This document shows positions 41,758 through 50,632 of a stretch of 64,000 nucleotides of DNA, piece after piece; the first letter of the stretch is position 1, and every line of letters starts with the position of its first letter. Source of the DNA: an uncultured Acidimicrobiaceae bacterium (lineage in GTDB: Bacteria; Actinomycetota; Acidimicrobiia; Acidimicrobiales; RAAP-2). The notes beneath the pieces are model-generated. The model had not been told where the DNA came from. It was given only the letters and a program-made list of their open reading frames with translations, and made no database searches. Made by a program: the position numbers and the translations under genes. The stretch is from NCBI GenBank assembly GCA_937975915.1, contig CALJTY010000015.1:1-64000 (forward strand), given 5' to 3'.

Positions 41758-42591
41758 ATGGCCCTTCGTAACCGCAAACCAACTAGCCCGGGACGTCGCT
41801 TCCAGTCGGTTTCAGACTTTGCTGAAATCACTACGTCGACTCCTGAAAAGTCACTACTTGCTCCTAAGCCCAAGTCTGGTGGACGTAACAACTACGGTCG
41901 CAAGACCTCACGTCACCGTGGTGGTGGACACAAGCAGCAGTACCGCATCATTGACTTCAAGCGCAACAAGGACGCAATTCCTGCAAAAGTTGCTTCAATT
42001 GAATACGACCCGAACCGTACATGTCGCATTGCACTCTTGCACTACGCAGACGGTGAAAAGCGTTACATCCTCGCTCCTAACGGACTAAAGGTTGGCGACG
42101 TTGTGGAGTCTGGTCCAAAGGCCGACATCCGCACCGGAAACGCACTTCCAATGCGCTTCATCCCAACTGGTTCAACAGTTCACAACGTCGAGCTTCGTCC
42201 CGGCGGTGGTGGAAAGATGGGCCGCAGTGCCGGCATGAGCGTTCAGCTTGTTGCGAAGGACGGTGGCTTTGCCACTCTTCGTCTTCCATCAACTGAAATG
42301 CGCCGTGTGCCAATTGACTGCCGCGCAACACTCGGCATCATTGGAAACTCTGAGCACGAACTCATCAAGATTGGTAAGGCCGGTCGTAACCGTTGGAAGG
42401 GTATTCGCCCTCAGACACGTGGTGTTGCGATGAACCCGGTAGACCACCCACTTGGTGGTGGTGAAGGAAAGACTTCCGGAGGACGTCACCCTGTGTCGCC
42501 TTGGGGTCAGCCAGAAGGTCGTACGCGTCTTCCGAAGCAGTCGGATGCGCTAATTATTCGTCGTCGCCGTGGACGCGGCGCGCGTAGGTAG
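41758..42591 (+). CDS. rplB: 50S ribosomal protein uL2
   Basis: A 277-residue protein of standard length. GGGHKQQYRIIDFKRNKD and VDHPLGGGEGKTSGGRHPV mark it; the histidine in the latter segment is the one implicated in peptidyl-transferase activity and subunit association. It binds 23S rRNA at the subunit interface. GGACAG before the ATG is a weak ribosome site. rpsS follows after 8 bp. Confidence 0.98.
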   Translation: MALRNRKPTSPGRRFQSVSDFAEITTSTPEKSLLAPKPKSGGRNNYGRKTSRHRGGGHKQQYRIIDFKRNKDAIPAKVASIEYDPNRTCRIALLHYADGEKRYILAPNGLKVGDVVESGPKADIRTGNALPMRFIPTGSTVHNVELRPGGGGKMGRSAGMSVQLVAKDGGFATLRLPSTEMRRVPIDCRATLGIIGNSEHELIKIGKAGRNRWKGIRPQTRGVAMNPVDHPLGGGEGKTSGGRHPVSPWGQPEGRTRLPKQSDALIIRRRRGRGARR

Positions 42592-42599
42592 GTAAATAC

Positions 42600-42878
42600 A
42601 TGTCACGTAGTCTCAAAAAAGGTCCTTTCATCGACGCACACCTTCTTAAGAAGGTTGAAGCGATGACCGCCGCAAACGAGAAGAAGGTCATCAAGACTTG
42701 GAGTCGTCGTTCAACGATCATTCCAACAATGGTTGGCCACACCTTCGCTGTGCACGATGGACGTCGTCACGTTCCAGTGTTCGTAAACGAATCAATGGTT
42801 GGCCACAAGCTTGGAGAGTTCTCACCAACTCGTACTTTCAAGTTCCACGCCGGCCAGGAAAAGACAGGTAAGCGCTAA
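42600..42878 (+). CDS. rpsS: 30S ribosomal protein uS19
   Basis: A 92-residue protein starting MSRSLKKGPFIDAHLLKKV, with the IPTMVGHTFAVHDGRRHVPV core. It forms the 30S head with S13. Its stop overlaps the rplV start as TAATG. Confidence 0.98.
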   Translation: MSRSLKKGPFIDAHLLKKVEAMTAANEKKVIKTWSRRSTIIPTMVGHTFAVHDGRRHVPVFVNESMVGHKLGEFSPTRTFKFHAGQEKTGKR

Positions 42879-43483
42879 TGACCGGTCCAAAGCTAAACGA
42901 ACGTCCAGGAACCCGCGCTTCACTCAAGGGCTATCAAATGTCTGCGAGCAAGGCTCGTGTTGTTCTTAACCTCATCCGTGGCGAAGACGTAAACACTGCA
43001 CGTGAAATTCTCGCCGGTACAACTCGCGAAGCTGCTGACGTAATTGGCAAGGTGCTCGCATCTGCTGTTGCTAACGCAGTGAACAATGACGGTATGAACG
43101 CTGACGAACTCTTCGTATCAGCTGCATACGCTGACGAAGGCATCACCATGAAGCGCTTCACACCACGTGCTCGTGGTCGTGCTGGTGCAATCTTGAAGCG
43201 TGCTTGTCACATCACCGTGATTGTTTCTCGTCTTGACGATGAGCGTCTCGAACTTCTTCGCACTGCTCGTAGTGCTCAGGCATCTGCATCACGTTCACGC
43301 CGCGTAGCAACATCACGCCGTCGTGCTGACCAGACCGCCAGCGTTAACAAGCGCGAAACTGCTGCAGAACTCGCAGCAAACGAAGCCGAGAACGAAGTGA
43401 TTGAGACTGACGTGATCGAAACACCAATTGTTGATCAGGTGACTGAAACAACAACTGACGAAACTACTGAGGAGAAGAACTAA
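42878..43483 (+). CDS. rplV: 50S ribosomal protein uL22 with C-terminal extension
   Basis: A 201-residue protein where 110-125 is usual. Residues 1-118 are the L22 core (SLKGYQMSASKARVVLNLIRG, and the tunnel hairpin MKRFTPRARGRAGAILKR). Residues 119-201 are extra: Arg/Ser-rich to about 150, then acidic and Thr-rich to the end. L22 lines the exit tunnel, and its hairpin is where macrolide-resistance changes occur in other bacteria. Both ends are coupled by TAATG. Confidence 0.96.
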   Translation: MTGPKLNERPGTRASLKGYQMSASKARVVLNLIRGEDVNTAREILAGTTREAADVIGKVLASAVANAVNNDGMNADELFVSAAYADEGITMKRFTPRARGRAGAILKRACHITVIVSRLDDERLELLRTARSAQASASRSRRVATSRRRADQTASVNKRETAAELAANEAENEVIETDVIETPIVDQVTETTTDETTEEKN

Positions 43484-44406
43484 TGGGTCAGAAGGTAAAT
43501 CCATACGGTTTCCGTCTCGGTATCACGACGGACTGGAAGTCACGCTGGTTTAAAGAGCGCGGTTACAAGGAACTCGTTATCGAGGACTGGAAAATCCGTG
43601 ACTACCTCACCAAGCAGCTCGAAAGTGCCGCTGTGAGTCGTATCGAAATCGAGCGCAGCTCAGACCGCGTACGCGTTGACATTCACACTGCTCGTCCGGG
43701 CATTGTTATTGGTCGCCGTGGAGCTGAAGCTGAGCGTCTAAAGAAGGACCTTGAGAAGATCACTGGTCAAAAGAACAAGATCTCTCTCAACATCCAAGAA
43801 ATCAAGCAACCTGAACTTGACGCTGCACTTATCGCGCAGGGTATCTGTGACCAGCTTCTTCGCCGCGTGGCATTCCGCCGTGCAATGAAGCGTGGTATTC
43901 AGACTGTTCAAAAGGCTGGCGCTATGGGTGTGAAGATCCAGGCATCTGGTCGTCTCGGTGGAGCAGAAATGTCACGCCGTGAGTCATACCGTGAAGGTCG
44001 TGTGCCACTACACACACTTCGCGCTGACATTGACTACGGATTCCGCGAAGCTCGCACTTCAACCGGTCGCATTGGTGTGAAGGTTTGGATCTACAAGGGT
44101 GACATTCTTCCGTACCAACTTACGAACGACGAAAAGATTGTTCGCGAAGCAGCTATGGCTGCAGGCGATGCAGTGCCAGTCGGTTCAGCGCCAGCAGCAC
44201 CTAAGGGTGTTGTTCGTGCCGGTGGCGGACGTCGTCGCGTTGAAACAGTTGAAGTTACTGACGTTGAAGTAGCTGACATTGCACCAGTGGACATCATTGC
44301 TGCGGATGCTGAAGTCGAAAAGCTACTGAGTGTTGAAGAAGAGATTGAGCGTCGTACTGCCCAAGATCACACCGACACGCCACACTTTCGAAAGGACGCT
44401 GAGTAA
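43483..44406 (+). CDS. rpsC: 30S ribosomal protein uS3 with C-terminal extension
   Basis: A 307-residue protein; about 210-280 is usual. The KH domain signature RPGIVIGRRGAEAERL and the C-domain (KVWIYKGDILP) are normal. From about residue 228 a tail of Ala, Val and Glu follows, with an Arg-rich patch (GGGRRRVE) and an acidic end. S3 forms part of the mRNA entry helicase. It overlaps rplV by one base. Confidence 0.97.
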   Translation: MGQKVNPYGFRLGITTDWKSRWFKERGYKELVIEDWKIRDYLTKQLESAAVSRIEIERSSDRVRVDIHTARPGIVIGRRGAEAERLKKDLEKITGQKNKISLNIQEIKQPELDAALIAQGICDQLLRRVAFRRAMKRGIQTVQKAGAMGVKIQASGRLGGAEMSRRESYREGRVPLHTLRADIDYGFREARTSTGRIGVKVWIYKGDILPYQLTNDEKIVREAAMAAGDAVPVGSAPAAPKGVVRAGGGRRRVETVEVTDVEVADIAPVDIIAADAEVEKLLSVEEEIERRTAQDHTDTPHFRKDAE

Positions 44407-44408
44407 TT

Positions 44409-44846
44409 ATGTTGATGCCTCGCAAAGTAAAGCACCGTAAGCAGCAGCGTGGTCGTATGACCGGTATGGCTAAGGGTGGAGTAGAACTCAACTTTGGTGA
44501 CTTCGGAATCCAGGCTCTCGAAGCTGGTTGGATCACTGCACGTCAAATTGAAGCTGCTCGTATTGCAATGACTCGTCACGTTAAGCGTGGTGGAAAAGTT
44601 TGGATCCGTGTTTTCCCGGACAAGCCAGTAACACAGAAGCCTGCTGAAACTCGTATGGGTTCAGGTAAGGGTAACCCTGAGTTCTGGGTTGCCGTTGTGA
44701 AGCCGGGTCGCATCATGTTCGAACTCGGTGGTGTTGATGAGACACTCGCTCGCCAGGCTATGGAGCGCGCAATTCAGAAGCTACCGATTAAGGCGAAGTT
44801 CGTTATCCGCCCTGGAACACACGGCGCACCGGAGGTAACCATCTAA
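44409..44846 (+). CDS. rplP: 50S ribosomal protein uL16
   Basis: A 145-residue protein beginning MLMPRKVKHRKQQRGRMTG, the usual start, with the arginine-rich loop and RMGSGKGNPEFWVAVV. It sits by the A-site and is a late assembly protein. It starts 2 bp after rpsC and overlaps rpmC as TAATG. Confidence 0.98.
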   Translation: MLMPRKVKHRKQQRGRMTGMAKGGVELNFGDFGIQALEAGWITARQIEAARIAMTRHVKRGGKVWIRVFPDKPVTQKPAETRMGSGKGNPEFWVAVVKPGRIMFELGGVDETLARQAMERAIQKLPIKAKFVIRPGTHGAPEVTI

Positions 44847-45079
44847 TGGCAAACACAAAAGAACGCGTAGCGGAGCTTCGACTCCTCGGCGACAAGGAAA
44901 TGATCGAGCGTCTTAGCGAAGCTCGTCGCGAGTTGTTCAACTTGCGTTTCCAACTCGCTACAGGTCAGCTCGACAACACATCACGTCTAGGAGAGGTTCG
45001 TCGCGACATTGCGCGTCTAGCCACTTTTCTTCGTGAGCGCGAAATCGAAGCTGCTGAAGCTTTGGGAGAAGGTAACTAA
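44846..45079 (+). CDS. rpmC: 50S ribosomal protein uL29
   Basis: A 77-residue helical hairpin protein with ELFNLRFQLATGQLDNTSRL, the family core. It lies at the tunnel exit near L23. Its start overlaps the rplP stop by one base; rpsQ follows after 2 bp. Confidence 0.97.
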   Translation: MANTKERVAELRLLGDKEMIERLSEARRELFNLRFQLATGQLDNTSRLGEVRRDIARLATFLREREIEAAEALGEGN

Positions 45080-45081
45080 TC

Positions 45082-45357
45082 ATGACTGAAGAAATCAACA
45101 CCAGTCGCGAAAACCCACGCAAGATCCGTGAGGGAATTGTTGTGTCGGACAAGATGAACTCAACGTTGGTTGTTGCGGTTAACGAGCGTGTTTCACACCC
45201 TCGTTACTCCAAGACCGTCCAGCGCACAAAGAAGCTCTACGTCCACGACGAAAAGAACGAAGCCAAGGTTGGCGACAAAGTACGCGTCCAAGAGACGCGT
45301 CCACTTTCGAAGCTCAAGCGCTGGCGCCTAACTGAAATTGTGGAGCGTGCACGATGA
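45082..45357 (+). CDS. rpsQ: 30S ribosomal protein uS17
   Basis: A 91-residue OB-fold protein: REGIVVSDKMNSTLVVAV, then HPRYSKTVQRTKKLYVHDE and RPLSKLKRWRL. A short acidic N-terminal extension precedes the core. It is a primary 16S rRNA binder. The stop overlaps rplN as ATGA, so the S10 and spc gene blocks are fused here without a gap. Confidence 0.97.
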   Translation: MTEEINTSRENPRKIREGIVVSDKMNSTLVVAVNERVSHPRYSKTVQRTKKLYVHDEKNEAKVGDKVRVQETRPLSKLKRWRLTEIVERAR

Positions 45358-45722
45358 TTCAACAAGAGTCCCGTCTAAAGGTTGCCGACAACTCAGGTGC
45401 GAAGGAAGTTCTTTGCATCCGTGTGCTCGGTGGAACACGCCGTCGCTACGCATCAATTGGTGACGTATTTATTGCAACTGTTAAGGATGCAATTCCTGGT
45501 GCTGCAGTGAAGAAGGGTGACGTAGTTCGCTGCGTTGTTGTTCGCACTGCTAAGGAATGCCGCCGTCCTGACGGTTCATACATCAAGTTCGACGAAAACG
45601 CTGCAGTACTGATCAACGATCAGTTGCAGCCTCGTGGAACACGTATTTTTGGCCCAGTTGGCCGTGAACTACGTGACAAGAAGTTCATGCGAATCATTTC
45701 GCTGGCTCCGGAGGTTTTGTAA
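45354..45722 (+). CDS. rplN: 50S ribosomal protein uL14
   Basis: A 122-residue protein of exact family length: MIQQESRLKVADNSGAKEVL and RIFGPVGRELRDKKFMRI. It lies at the subunit interface and binds silencing factor RsfS in other bacteria. It is coupled by ATGA to rpsQ and TAATG to rplX. Confidence 0.98.
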   Translation: MIQQESRLKVADNSGAKEVLCIRVLGGTRRRYASIGDVFIATVKDAIPGAAVKKGDVVRCVVVRTAKECRRPDGSYIKFDENAAVLINDQLQPRGTRIFGPVGRELRDKKFMRIISLAPEVL

Positions 45723-46027
45723 TGAAAATTGTAAAGGGTGACAACGTGCTTGTTCTCAGCGGAAAGTTCCGTGGAGAGCGTGCCGACGTTATTGAAGCTT
45801 TGCCAGGGAGCAACAAAGTTGTTCTTGACGGCATCAACGTTTCAAAGCGTCACACTAAGCAGACGGGCGCAACAATGCAGGCTGGAATCATCGACAAGAT
45901 GATGCCGCTGCACGTTTCGAACGTTGCTATCTGGTGCGCCGGACACAAGGGCCCAGCCAAGGTTGGATTTAAGGTTGCAGACGGTGCTAAGTCACGTGTT
46001 TGCCGTAAGTGTGGAGCAGGACTATGA
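45722..46027 (+). CDS. rplX: 50S ribosomal protein uL24
   Basis: A 101-residue protein with an N-terminal KOW motif (KIVKGDNVLVLSGKFRG). The C-terminal half shows a potential zinc ribbon: C72 and H75 (WCAGH), then C94 and C97 (CRKC); other bacteria have CxxC in the first pair or none. It is an assembly-initiating protein. It overlaps rplE as ATGA. Confidence 0.97.
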   Translation: MKIVKGDNVLVLSGKFRGERADVIEALPGSNKVVLDGINVSKRHTKQTGATMQAGIIDKMMPLHVSNVAIWCAGHKGPAKVGFKVADGAKSRVCRKCGAGL

Positions 46028-46587
46028 GCACAACAACTCGTCCACGTCTAAAGGTTGTTTACGACCAACAGATCCGTCAGGCTCTGAAGGAAGAACTCGG
46101 CCTTGCAAACATCATGCAGGTTCCACGTCTCACAAAGATCGTGCTGAACTCTGGTGTTGGTCGTGCTACCCAGCAGGCATCACTACTTGAAGGTGCACAA
46201 AAAGACCTCGAGCTCATTACTGGTCAAAAGCCAATCGTGACTCGCGCCAAGAAGTCAATCGCGAGCTTCAAGCTTCGTGAAGAGCAGGCCATTGGAACCA
46301 AGGTGACACTTCGCGGTGACCGCGCTTGGGAATTCCTTGACCGTCTCATCAGCATCTCAATCCCTCGTATCCGTGACTTCCGTGGCCTTAGCCCTAAGTC
46401 ATTCGATGGCAAGGGTAACTACACCTTTGGTGTAAATGACCAGTTGATCTTCCCCGAGATTGACTACGACAAAATCGACGCGCCACGTGGTTTCGACATC
46501 ACGATTGTTACAACGGCCGCGAACGACGAGCAGGGGCGTGCATTCTTGCGCGCTTACGGCTTCCCCTTCAAGCAGGAGAATCGATAG
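46024..46587 (+). CDS. rplE: 50S ribosomal protein uL5
   Basis: A 187-residue protein of family length with MQVPRLTKIVLNSGVG and the FRGLSPKSFDGKGNYTFGV motif. It binds 5S rRNA with L18. I use the ATG at 46024, overlapping the rplX stop; a longer frame from 46009 has no support. rpsN follows after 2 bp. Confidence 0.97.
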   Translation: MSTTTRPRLKVVYDQQIRQALKEELGLANIMQVPRLTKIVLNSGVGRATQQASLLEGAQKDLELITGQKPIVTRAKKSIASFKLREEQAIGTKVTLRGDRAWEFLDRLISISIPRIRDFRGLSPKSFDGKGNYTFGVNDQLIFPEIDYDKIDAPRGFDITIVTTAANDEQGRAFLRAYGFPFKQENR

Positions 46588-46589
46588 AC

Positions 46590-46775
46590 ATGGCTAAGAA
46601 AGCCCTTGTAATCAAGCAGAAGAAGACACCTAAGTTTTCGACACGTGCTTACACACGTTGCGAACGCTGTGGTCGTCCTCGTTCGGTGTACCGCAAGTTC
46701 GGTCTATGCCGTATTTGTCTACGAGTAATGGTCCACGCTGGTGAAATTCCTGGCGTAACAAAGGCAAGTTGGTAA
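46590..46775 (+). CDS. rpsN: 30S ribosomal protein uS14, zinc-binding type
   Basis: A 61-residue short S14 with an intact zinc site: C24, C27, C40 and C43 (CERCGRP and CRICLR). This C-plus form differs from the longer zinc-free form that some Actinobacteria also carry under Zur control; no second copy is in the window. It starts 2 bp after rplE. Confidence 0.97.
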   Translation: MAKKALVIKQKKTPKFSTRAYTRCERCGRPRSVYRKFGLCRICLRVMVHAGEIPGVTKASW

Positions 46776-46778
46776 ATC

Positions 46779-47183
46779 ATGACAATGACTGACCCAATAG
46801 CCGACATGCTCACGCGCATTCGTAACGCGAATGCCGCAATGTTCGACAGCGTAAAGATGCCGTCTTCTAAGTTGAAGGAAAGCCTCGCAAAGGTCCTCTT
46901 CAAGGAAGGCTTCATTGCGAGCTACACCGTTACACAAGAAGCGGGTAAGGCTGGCAACACGCTAGAGATCGTCCTTAAGTATTCAGAAGACCGTAAGAAG
47001 ACCATTGTTGGTTTGAAGCGCGTCTCGAAGCCTGGACTCCGTATTTACAAGAAGTCAGACCAGATGCCAAAGGTTCTTGGTGGTGTGGGCGTGGCCGTTG
47101 TTTCAACGAGTCACGGTCTCATGACCGACCGCGAAGCCCGAAAGGCCAAGCTCGGTGGCGAGGTGCTTTGTTATGTCTGGTAA
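46779..47183 (+). CDS. rpsH: 30S ribosomal protein uS8
   Basis: A 134-residue protein: DPIADMLTRIRNANAAM at the start and VGVAVVSTSHGLMTDREARKAKLGGE at the end, both family hallmarks. S8 binds the central 16S domain and represses the spc operon in E. coli. rplF begins 30 bp downstream, the largest gap in this block. Confidence 0.98.
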   Translation: MTMTDPIADMLTRIRNANAAMFDSVKMPSSKLKESLAKVLFKEGFIASYTVTQEAGKAGNTLEIVLKYSEDRKKTIVGLKRVSKPGLRIYKKSDQMPKVLGGVGVAVVSTSHGLMTDREARKAKLGGEVLCYVW

Positions 47184-47213
47184 CACGCAAATTTTGAAAG
47201 TTGAGGTTCGCTG

Positions 47214-47753
47214 ATGTCACGTATTGGTAATAACCCAATCACCGTTCCATCATCGGTAACAGTCACCGTTTCTGGTGAGCAAGTAACAGTCAAGGGACCA
47301 AACGCGTCCATGACTCGCACCATTCCTTCATGCATCACTGTGAAGCAAGATGGCGACCAGCTCATCATTGGACGTGTCGATGAAGAAACAGCTTCGAAGT
47401 CACTGCACGGTCTTTCACGCACACTTATTTCCAACATGGTTGTTGGTGTGACTGATGGCTGGGCGAAGGAACTCGAAATCATTGGTGTTGGTTACCGTGC
47501 TGCTGCAGCCGGTCCTAGCGCTCTTGACATTGCACTTGGTTTTTCTCACCCAGTTAAGTTCACCGCTCCTGAGGGCATCACTTTTGAAGTGCCTGCTCCT
47601 ACGCGCGTGATCGTTAAGGGTGCGGACAAAGAAGTTGTTGGCCAAGTCGCCGCATCAATCCGCAAACTACGTAAGCCTGAGCCCTACAAGGGTAAGGGTG
47701 TGCGCTACCTCGGTGAAAAGGTTGCTCGCAAGGCTGGAAAGGCTGCTAAATAA
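47214..47753 (+). CDS. rplF: 50S ribosomal protein uL6
   Basis: A 179-residue two-domain protein: SRIGNNPITVPSSVTVTV and the C-terminal GPSALDIALGFSHPV, then RKPEPYKGKGVRYLGE. It sits near the sarcin-ricin loop. Its stop overlaps rplR as TAATG. Confidence 0.98.
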   Translation: MSRIGNNPITVPSSVTVTVSGEQVTVKGPNASMTRTIPSCITVKQDGDQLIIGRVDEETASKSLHGLSRTLISNMVVGVTDGWAKELEIIGVGYRAAAAGPSALDIALGFSHPVKFTAPEGITFEVPAPTRVIVKGADKEVVGQVAASIRKLRKPEPYKGKGVRYLGEKVARKAGKAAK

Positions 47754-48109
47754 TGGCACGCACAACACTCGAACTACGTAAGCGTCGTCACCGTCGAATT
47801 CGCAAGAACCTTTCAGGTACTGCAGCTCGTCCACGTGTCGCCGTGAACCGTACGAATAAGCACATCTCGGCACAGATCATTGATGACGTTGCAGGAGTAA
47901 CTCTCTGCGCATCGTCTTCAGTCGAAGCTGCCTTGAAGTCAACTAGCGGTGGCAACATCGACGGTGCCAAGGCCGTAGCTCAGCTTCTTGCTGATCGCGC
48001 CAAGGCTGCCGGTATCACCACAGTGGTCTTTGACCGCGGTGGATTCGACTATCACGGTCGCGTTGCTGCATTCGCAGACACTCTTCGCGCTGCAGGACTG
48101 GAGTTCTAA
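47753..48109 (+). CDS. rplR: 50S ribosomal protein uL18
   Basis: A 118-residue 5S rRNA-binding protein: RRHRRIRKNLSGTAARPRVAV, NKHISAQIIDD and VVFDRGGFDYHGRVAAFAD. It overlaps both neighbours by one base (TAATG). Confidence 0.98.
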   Translation: MARTTLELRKRRHRRIRKNLSGTAARPRVAVNRTNKHISAQIIDDVAGVTLCASSSVEAALKSTSGGNIDGAKAVAQLLADRAKAAGITTVVFDRGGFDYHGRVAAFADTLRAAGLEF

Positions 48110-48660
48110 TGACCGACGAACAGCAATACGAAGAACGTACGATCAAAGTAAACCGCGTTTCCAAAGTTGTGAAGGGTGGACGTCGTTTCTCATTCACCGC
48201 TCTCATGGTTATTGGTGACGGTAAGGGACACGTTGGACTCGGTTACGGTAAGGCCAAGGAAGCTGGTCTTGCGGTACAAAAGGGAATCGAAGAAGCTCGC
48301 AAGAACCTCTTCGAAGTGCCACTCGCTGGTTCAACAATTGTCTACCCAGTACTGGGTGAAGCCGGTGCTGGTCGAGTGCTCATGAAGCCTGCAGCTCCAG
48401 GAACTGGTGTTATCGCCGGTGGTGCTGCTCGTGCCATTCTTGAAATGGCTGGCGTTAAGGACATCATTGCGAAGTCACTTGGCTCTTCAAACGGCATCAA
48501 CGTGGCACACGCAACTATCGAAGGACTGAAGCAGTTGCGTCGCCCTGAAGAAATTGCTGCGTCACGTGACAAAACTGCTGACCACGTCATTCCATCCGGC
48601 ACACTTCGCGCTTACCGCGAACGCCAGCGTGACAATGACCTGTTTAAGACGGAGGCGTAA
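48109..48660 (+). CDS. rpsE: 30S ribosomal protein uS5
   Basis: A 183-residue protein. The double-stranded RNA-binding-like domain contains KVVKGGRRFSFTALMVIGDG and the C-domain GAARAILEMAGVKDIIAKSLGS. It helps set decoding accuracy. rpmD follows after 3 bp. Confidence 0.98.
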   Translation: MTDEQQYEERTIKVNRVSKVVKGGRRFSFTALMVIGDGKGHVGLGYGKAKEAGLAVQKGIEEARKNLFEVPLAGSTIVYPVLGEAGAGRVLMKPAAPGTGVIAGGAARAILEMAGVKDIIAKSLGSSNGINVAHATIEGLKQLRRPEEIAASRDKTADHVIPSGTLRAYRERQRDNDLFKTEA

Positions 48661-48663
48661 ATA

Positions 48664-48846
48664 ATGGCGCAACTAAAAGTCACTCAGATTCGTTCATCGA
48701 TCGCCACAAAGCCAAAGCACCGCGGAACACTTCGCGCGCTTGGACTACGTGGCATCAGCCAGACCAACACGCTGCCTGATCGTCCAGAAATTCGTGGAAT
48801 GATCGCACGCGTGCCACACCTTGTAAAAGTAGAAGAGGTCAACTAA
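48664..48846 (+). CDS. rpmD: 50S ribosomal protein uL30
   Basis: A 60-residue protein: LKVTQIRSSIATKPKHRGTL, then RGISQTNTLPDRPEIRGMI. The typical short bacterial L30. Its stop overlaps rplO as TAATG. Confidence 0.97.
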   Translation: MAQLKVTQIRSSIATKPKHRGTLRALGLRGISQTNTLPDRPEIRGMIARVPHLVKVEEVN

Positions 48847-49331
48847 TGAAGTTGCACGATCTCAAATCACCTGAAGGCTCAACACACCGCAAGCGTATTG
48901 TCGGACGTGGTATCGCTGGTAAGGGTGGAAAGACTGCCGGACGTGGAACCAAGGGACAAAAGGCTCGTCGCCAGATTCCTGCAGGTTTCGAAGGTGGACA
49001 GCTTCCATTGCTCCAGCGCATTCCTAAGTTGAAGGGTTTTACGAACCCCTTCCGCGTTGAGTACACACCAGTAAACCTTGACACCCTCACCGTGCTTGGC
49101 ATCAGCGACGTCACCTTCGAGGTGCTCGTAGCTAACGGCCTTTGCAAGAAGAAGGACTTTGTCAAGATTCTTGGACGTGGAACTCTCGGAACCAAGATGA
49201 ACGTTTCTGCACACGCTTTCTCAAAGTCAGCCCAGGCTGCAATTGAAGCAAGTGGTGGAACTGCAACAGTGATTGCACTTCCATTCGCAGTTCGTCCACC
49301 AGCCGCGGGCAACCAGCACCAGAACCGCTAA
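48846..49331 (+). CDS. rplO: 50S ribosomal protein uL15
   Basis: A 161-residue protein with KRIVGRGIAGKGGKTAGRGT and QIPAGFEGGQLPLLQRIPK, the glycine-rich family pattern. The C-terminus is slightly longer than in E. coli (144). It is a late 50S assembly protein. secY starts 9 bp on. Confidence 0.97.
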   Translation: MKLHDLKSPEGSTHRKRIVGRGIAGKGGKTAGRGTKGQKARRQIPAGFEGGQLPLLQRIPKLKGFTNPFRVEYTPVNLDTLTVLGISDVTFEVLVANGLCKKKDFVKILGRGTLGTKMNVSAHAFSKSAQAAIEASGGTATVIALPFAVRPPAAGNQHQNR

Positions 49332-49340
49332 GGCGAAATC

Positions 49341-50630
49341 GTGTTTAGACGACTCGGGAATATTTTTAGGGTTCCAGACCTTCGCAATAAGGTCTTGTTC
49401 ACCATTGCCATCATCAGCCTTTACCAATTGGGAGCGAACCTCCCAATTCCTGGTGTTAGCTGGACGCAAGTTCAACTACTCCAGTCAAAGGCTGGAGCGA
49501 GCGGTGTTCTTGGATTCCTAAACCTTTTCTCGGGTGGTGCACTTACTCGTCTGGCTGTTTTCGGACTTGGAATTATGCCTTACATTACGAGCTCAATTGT
49601 TGTGCAGCTTCTGACAACTGTTATTCCCAAGCTCGGTGAATGGCGTGACGAAGGCGCACTTGGTCAAAAGAAAATTACGCAAGCAACTAGGTATCTAACT
49701 ATTGGACTGGCACTTCTTCAGTCGACCGGTCTTATCTACGCATTCCACGGTCACGACCAGGCTCTGCTCGGATTCACCATTGATCTCATTCCTAAGTTCA
49801 ACTTGGCCCTAGGCCTCTTTATGGTTGCGATCATGACCGCAGGAACTGCATTCGTTATGTGGCTGGCTGAACTTATTACTCAGCGCGGTATTGGCCAGGG
49901 AATGTCACTGCTCATTTTCGCAAACGTTGTAGCGGGTCTGCCATCAGGTGGCGTTGCCGTGTGGAACGAAGGCGGACCAATCAAGTTCTTCACGATCCTG
50001 GCGATTTCAATCATCTTGCTCGTGATCATTGTCTACGTGGACCAAGGTCAACGTCGCATTCCAGTGACGTTTGCTCGTCGCGTAGTTGGTCGAAAGGAAA
50101 TGGGTGGAAACTCTACCTACATTCCTCTTAAGGTCAACCAATCGGGTGTTATTCCAATCATTTTCGCTTCTTCGGTGCTCTACATTCCAGTGTTGCTGTC
50201 AAACATTGTTCCTTGGGGCGGCTTCCAGAGATTCGTAACGAACTCGCTCAACCCAACGAGCTTCACCTACATTTTTGCTGACTTCATCTTGATTCTCGGA
50301 TTCACGTTCTTCTACGTGTACATTGCGTTCGAACCTCACCAGCAGGCTGAAATGCTTCGCCAGCAAGGTGGCTTCGTTCCAGGAATCCGTCCAGGTCTTC
50401 CAACTGAGAAGTACTTCGCCAAGATGCTTTCACGCATCACGGTTGTTGGTGCACTCTTCTTGGCTTCAGTTGCAGTTGTTCCAAGCATCTTGATGGCTAT
50501 GTGGAACATCAACAAGTTCCCTTACTACGGAACCACCCTTCTTATTGCAGTGGGAGTTGCACTCCAGACAATGCAGCAGATTGACTCACAACTCATGATG
50601 CGCAATTACGAAGGCTTCTTGAAGAAGTAG
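49341..50630 (+). CDS. secY: Preprotein translocase subunit SecY
   Basis: A 429-residue protein with ten predicted membrane helices. The plug region (LGFLNLFSGGALTRLAVFGL) and the cytoplasmic loop QRRIPVTFARR are recognisable. It forms the protein-conducting channel with SecE (encoded at 23.7 kb). The GTG at 49341 follows AAGGCG. adk follows after 2 bp. Confidence 0.97.
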   Translation: MFRRLGNIFRVPDLRNKVLFTIAIISLYQLGANLPIPGVSWTQVQLLQSKAGASGVLGFLNLFSGGALTRLAVFGLGIMPYITSSIVVQLLTTVIPKLGEWRDEGALGQKKITQATRYLTIGLALLQSTGLIYAFHGHDQALLGFTIDLIPKFNLALGLFMVAIMTAGTAFVMWLAELITQRGIGQGMSLLIFANVVAGLPSGGVAVWNEGGPIKFFTILAISIILLVIIVYVDQGQRRIPVTFARRVVGRKEMGGNSTYIPLKVNQSGVIPIIFASSVLYIPVLLSNIVPWGGFQRFVTNSLNPTSFTYIFADFILILGFTFFYVYIAFEPHQQAEMLRQQGGFVPGIRPGLPTEKYFAKMLSRITVVGALFLASVAVVPSILMAMWNINKFPYYGTTLLIAVGVALQTMQQIDSQLMMRNYEGFLKK

Positions 50631-50632
50631 CC

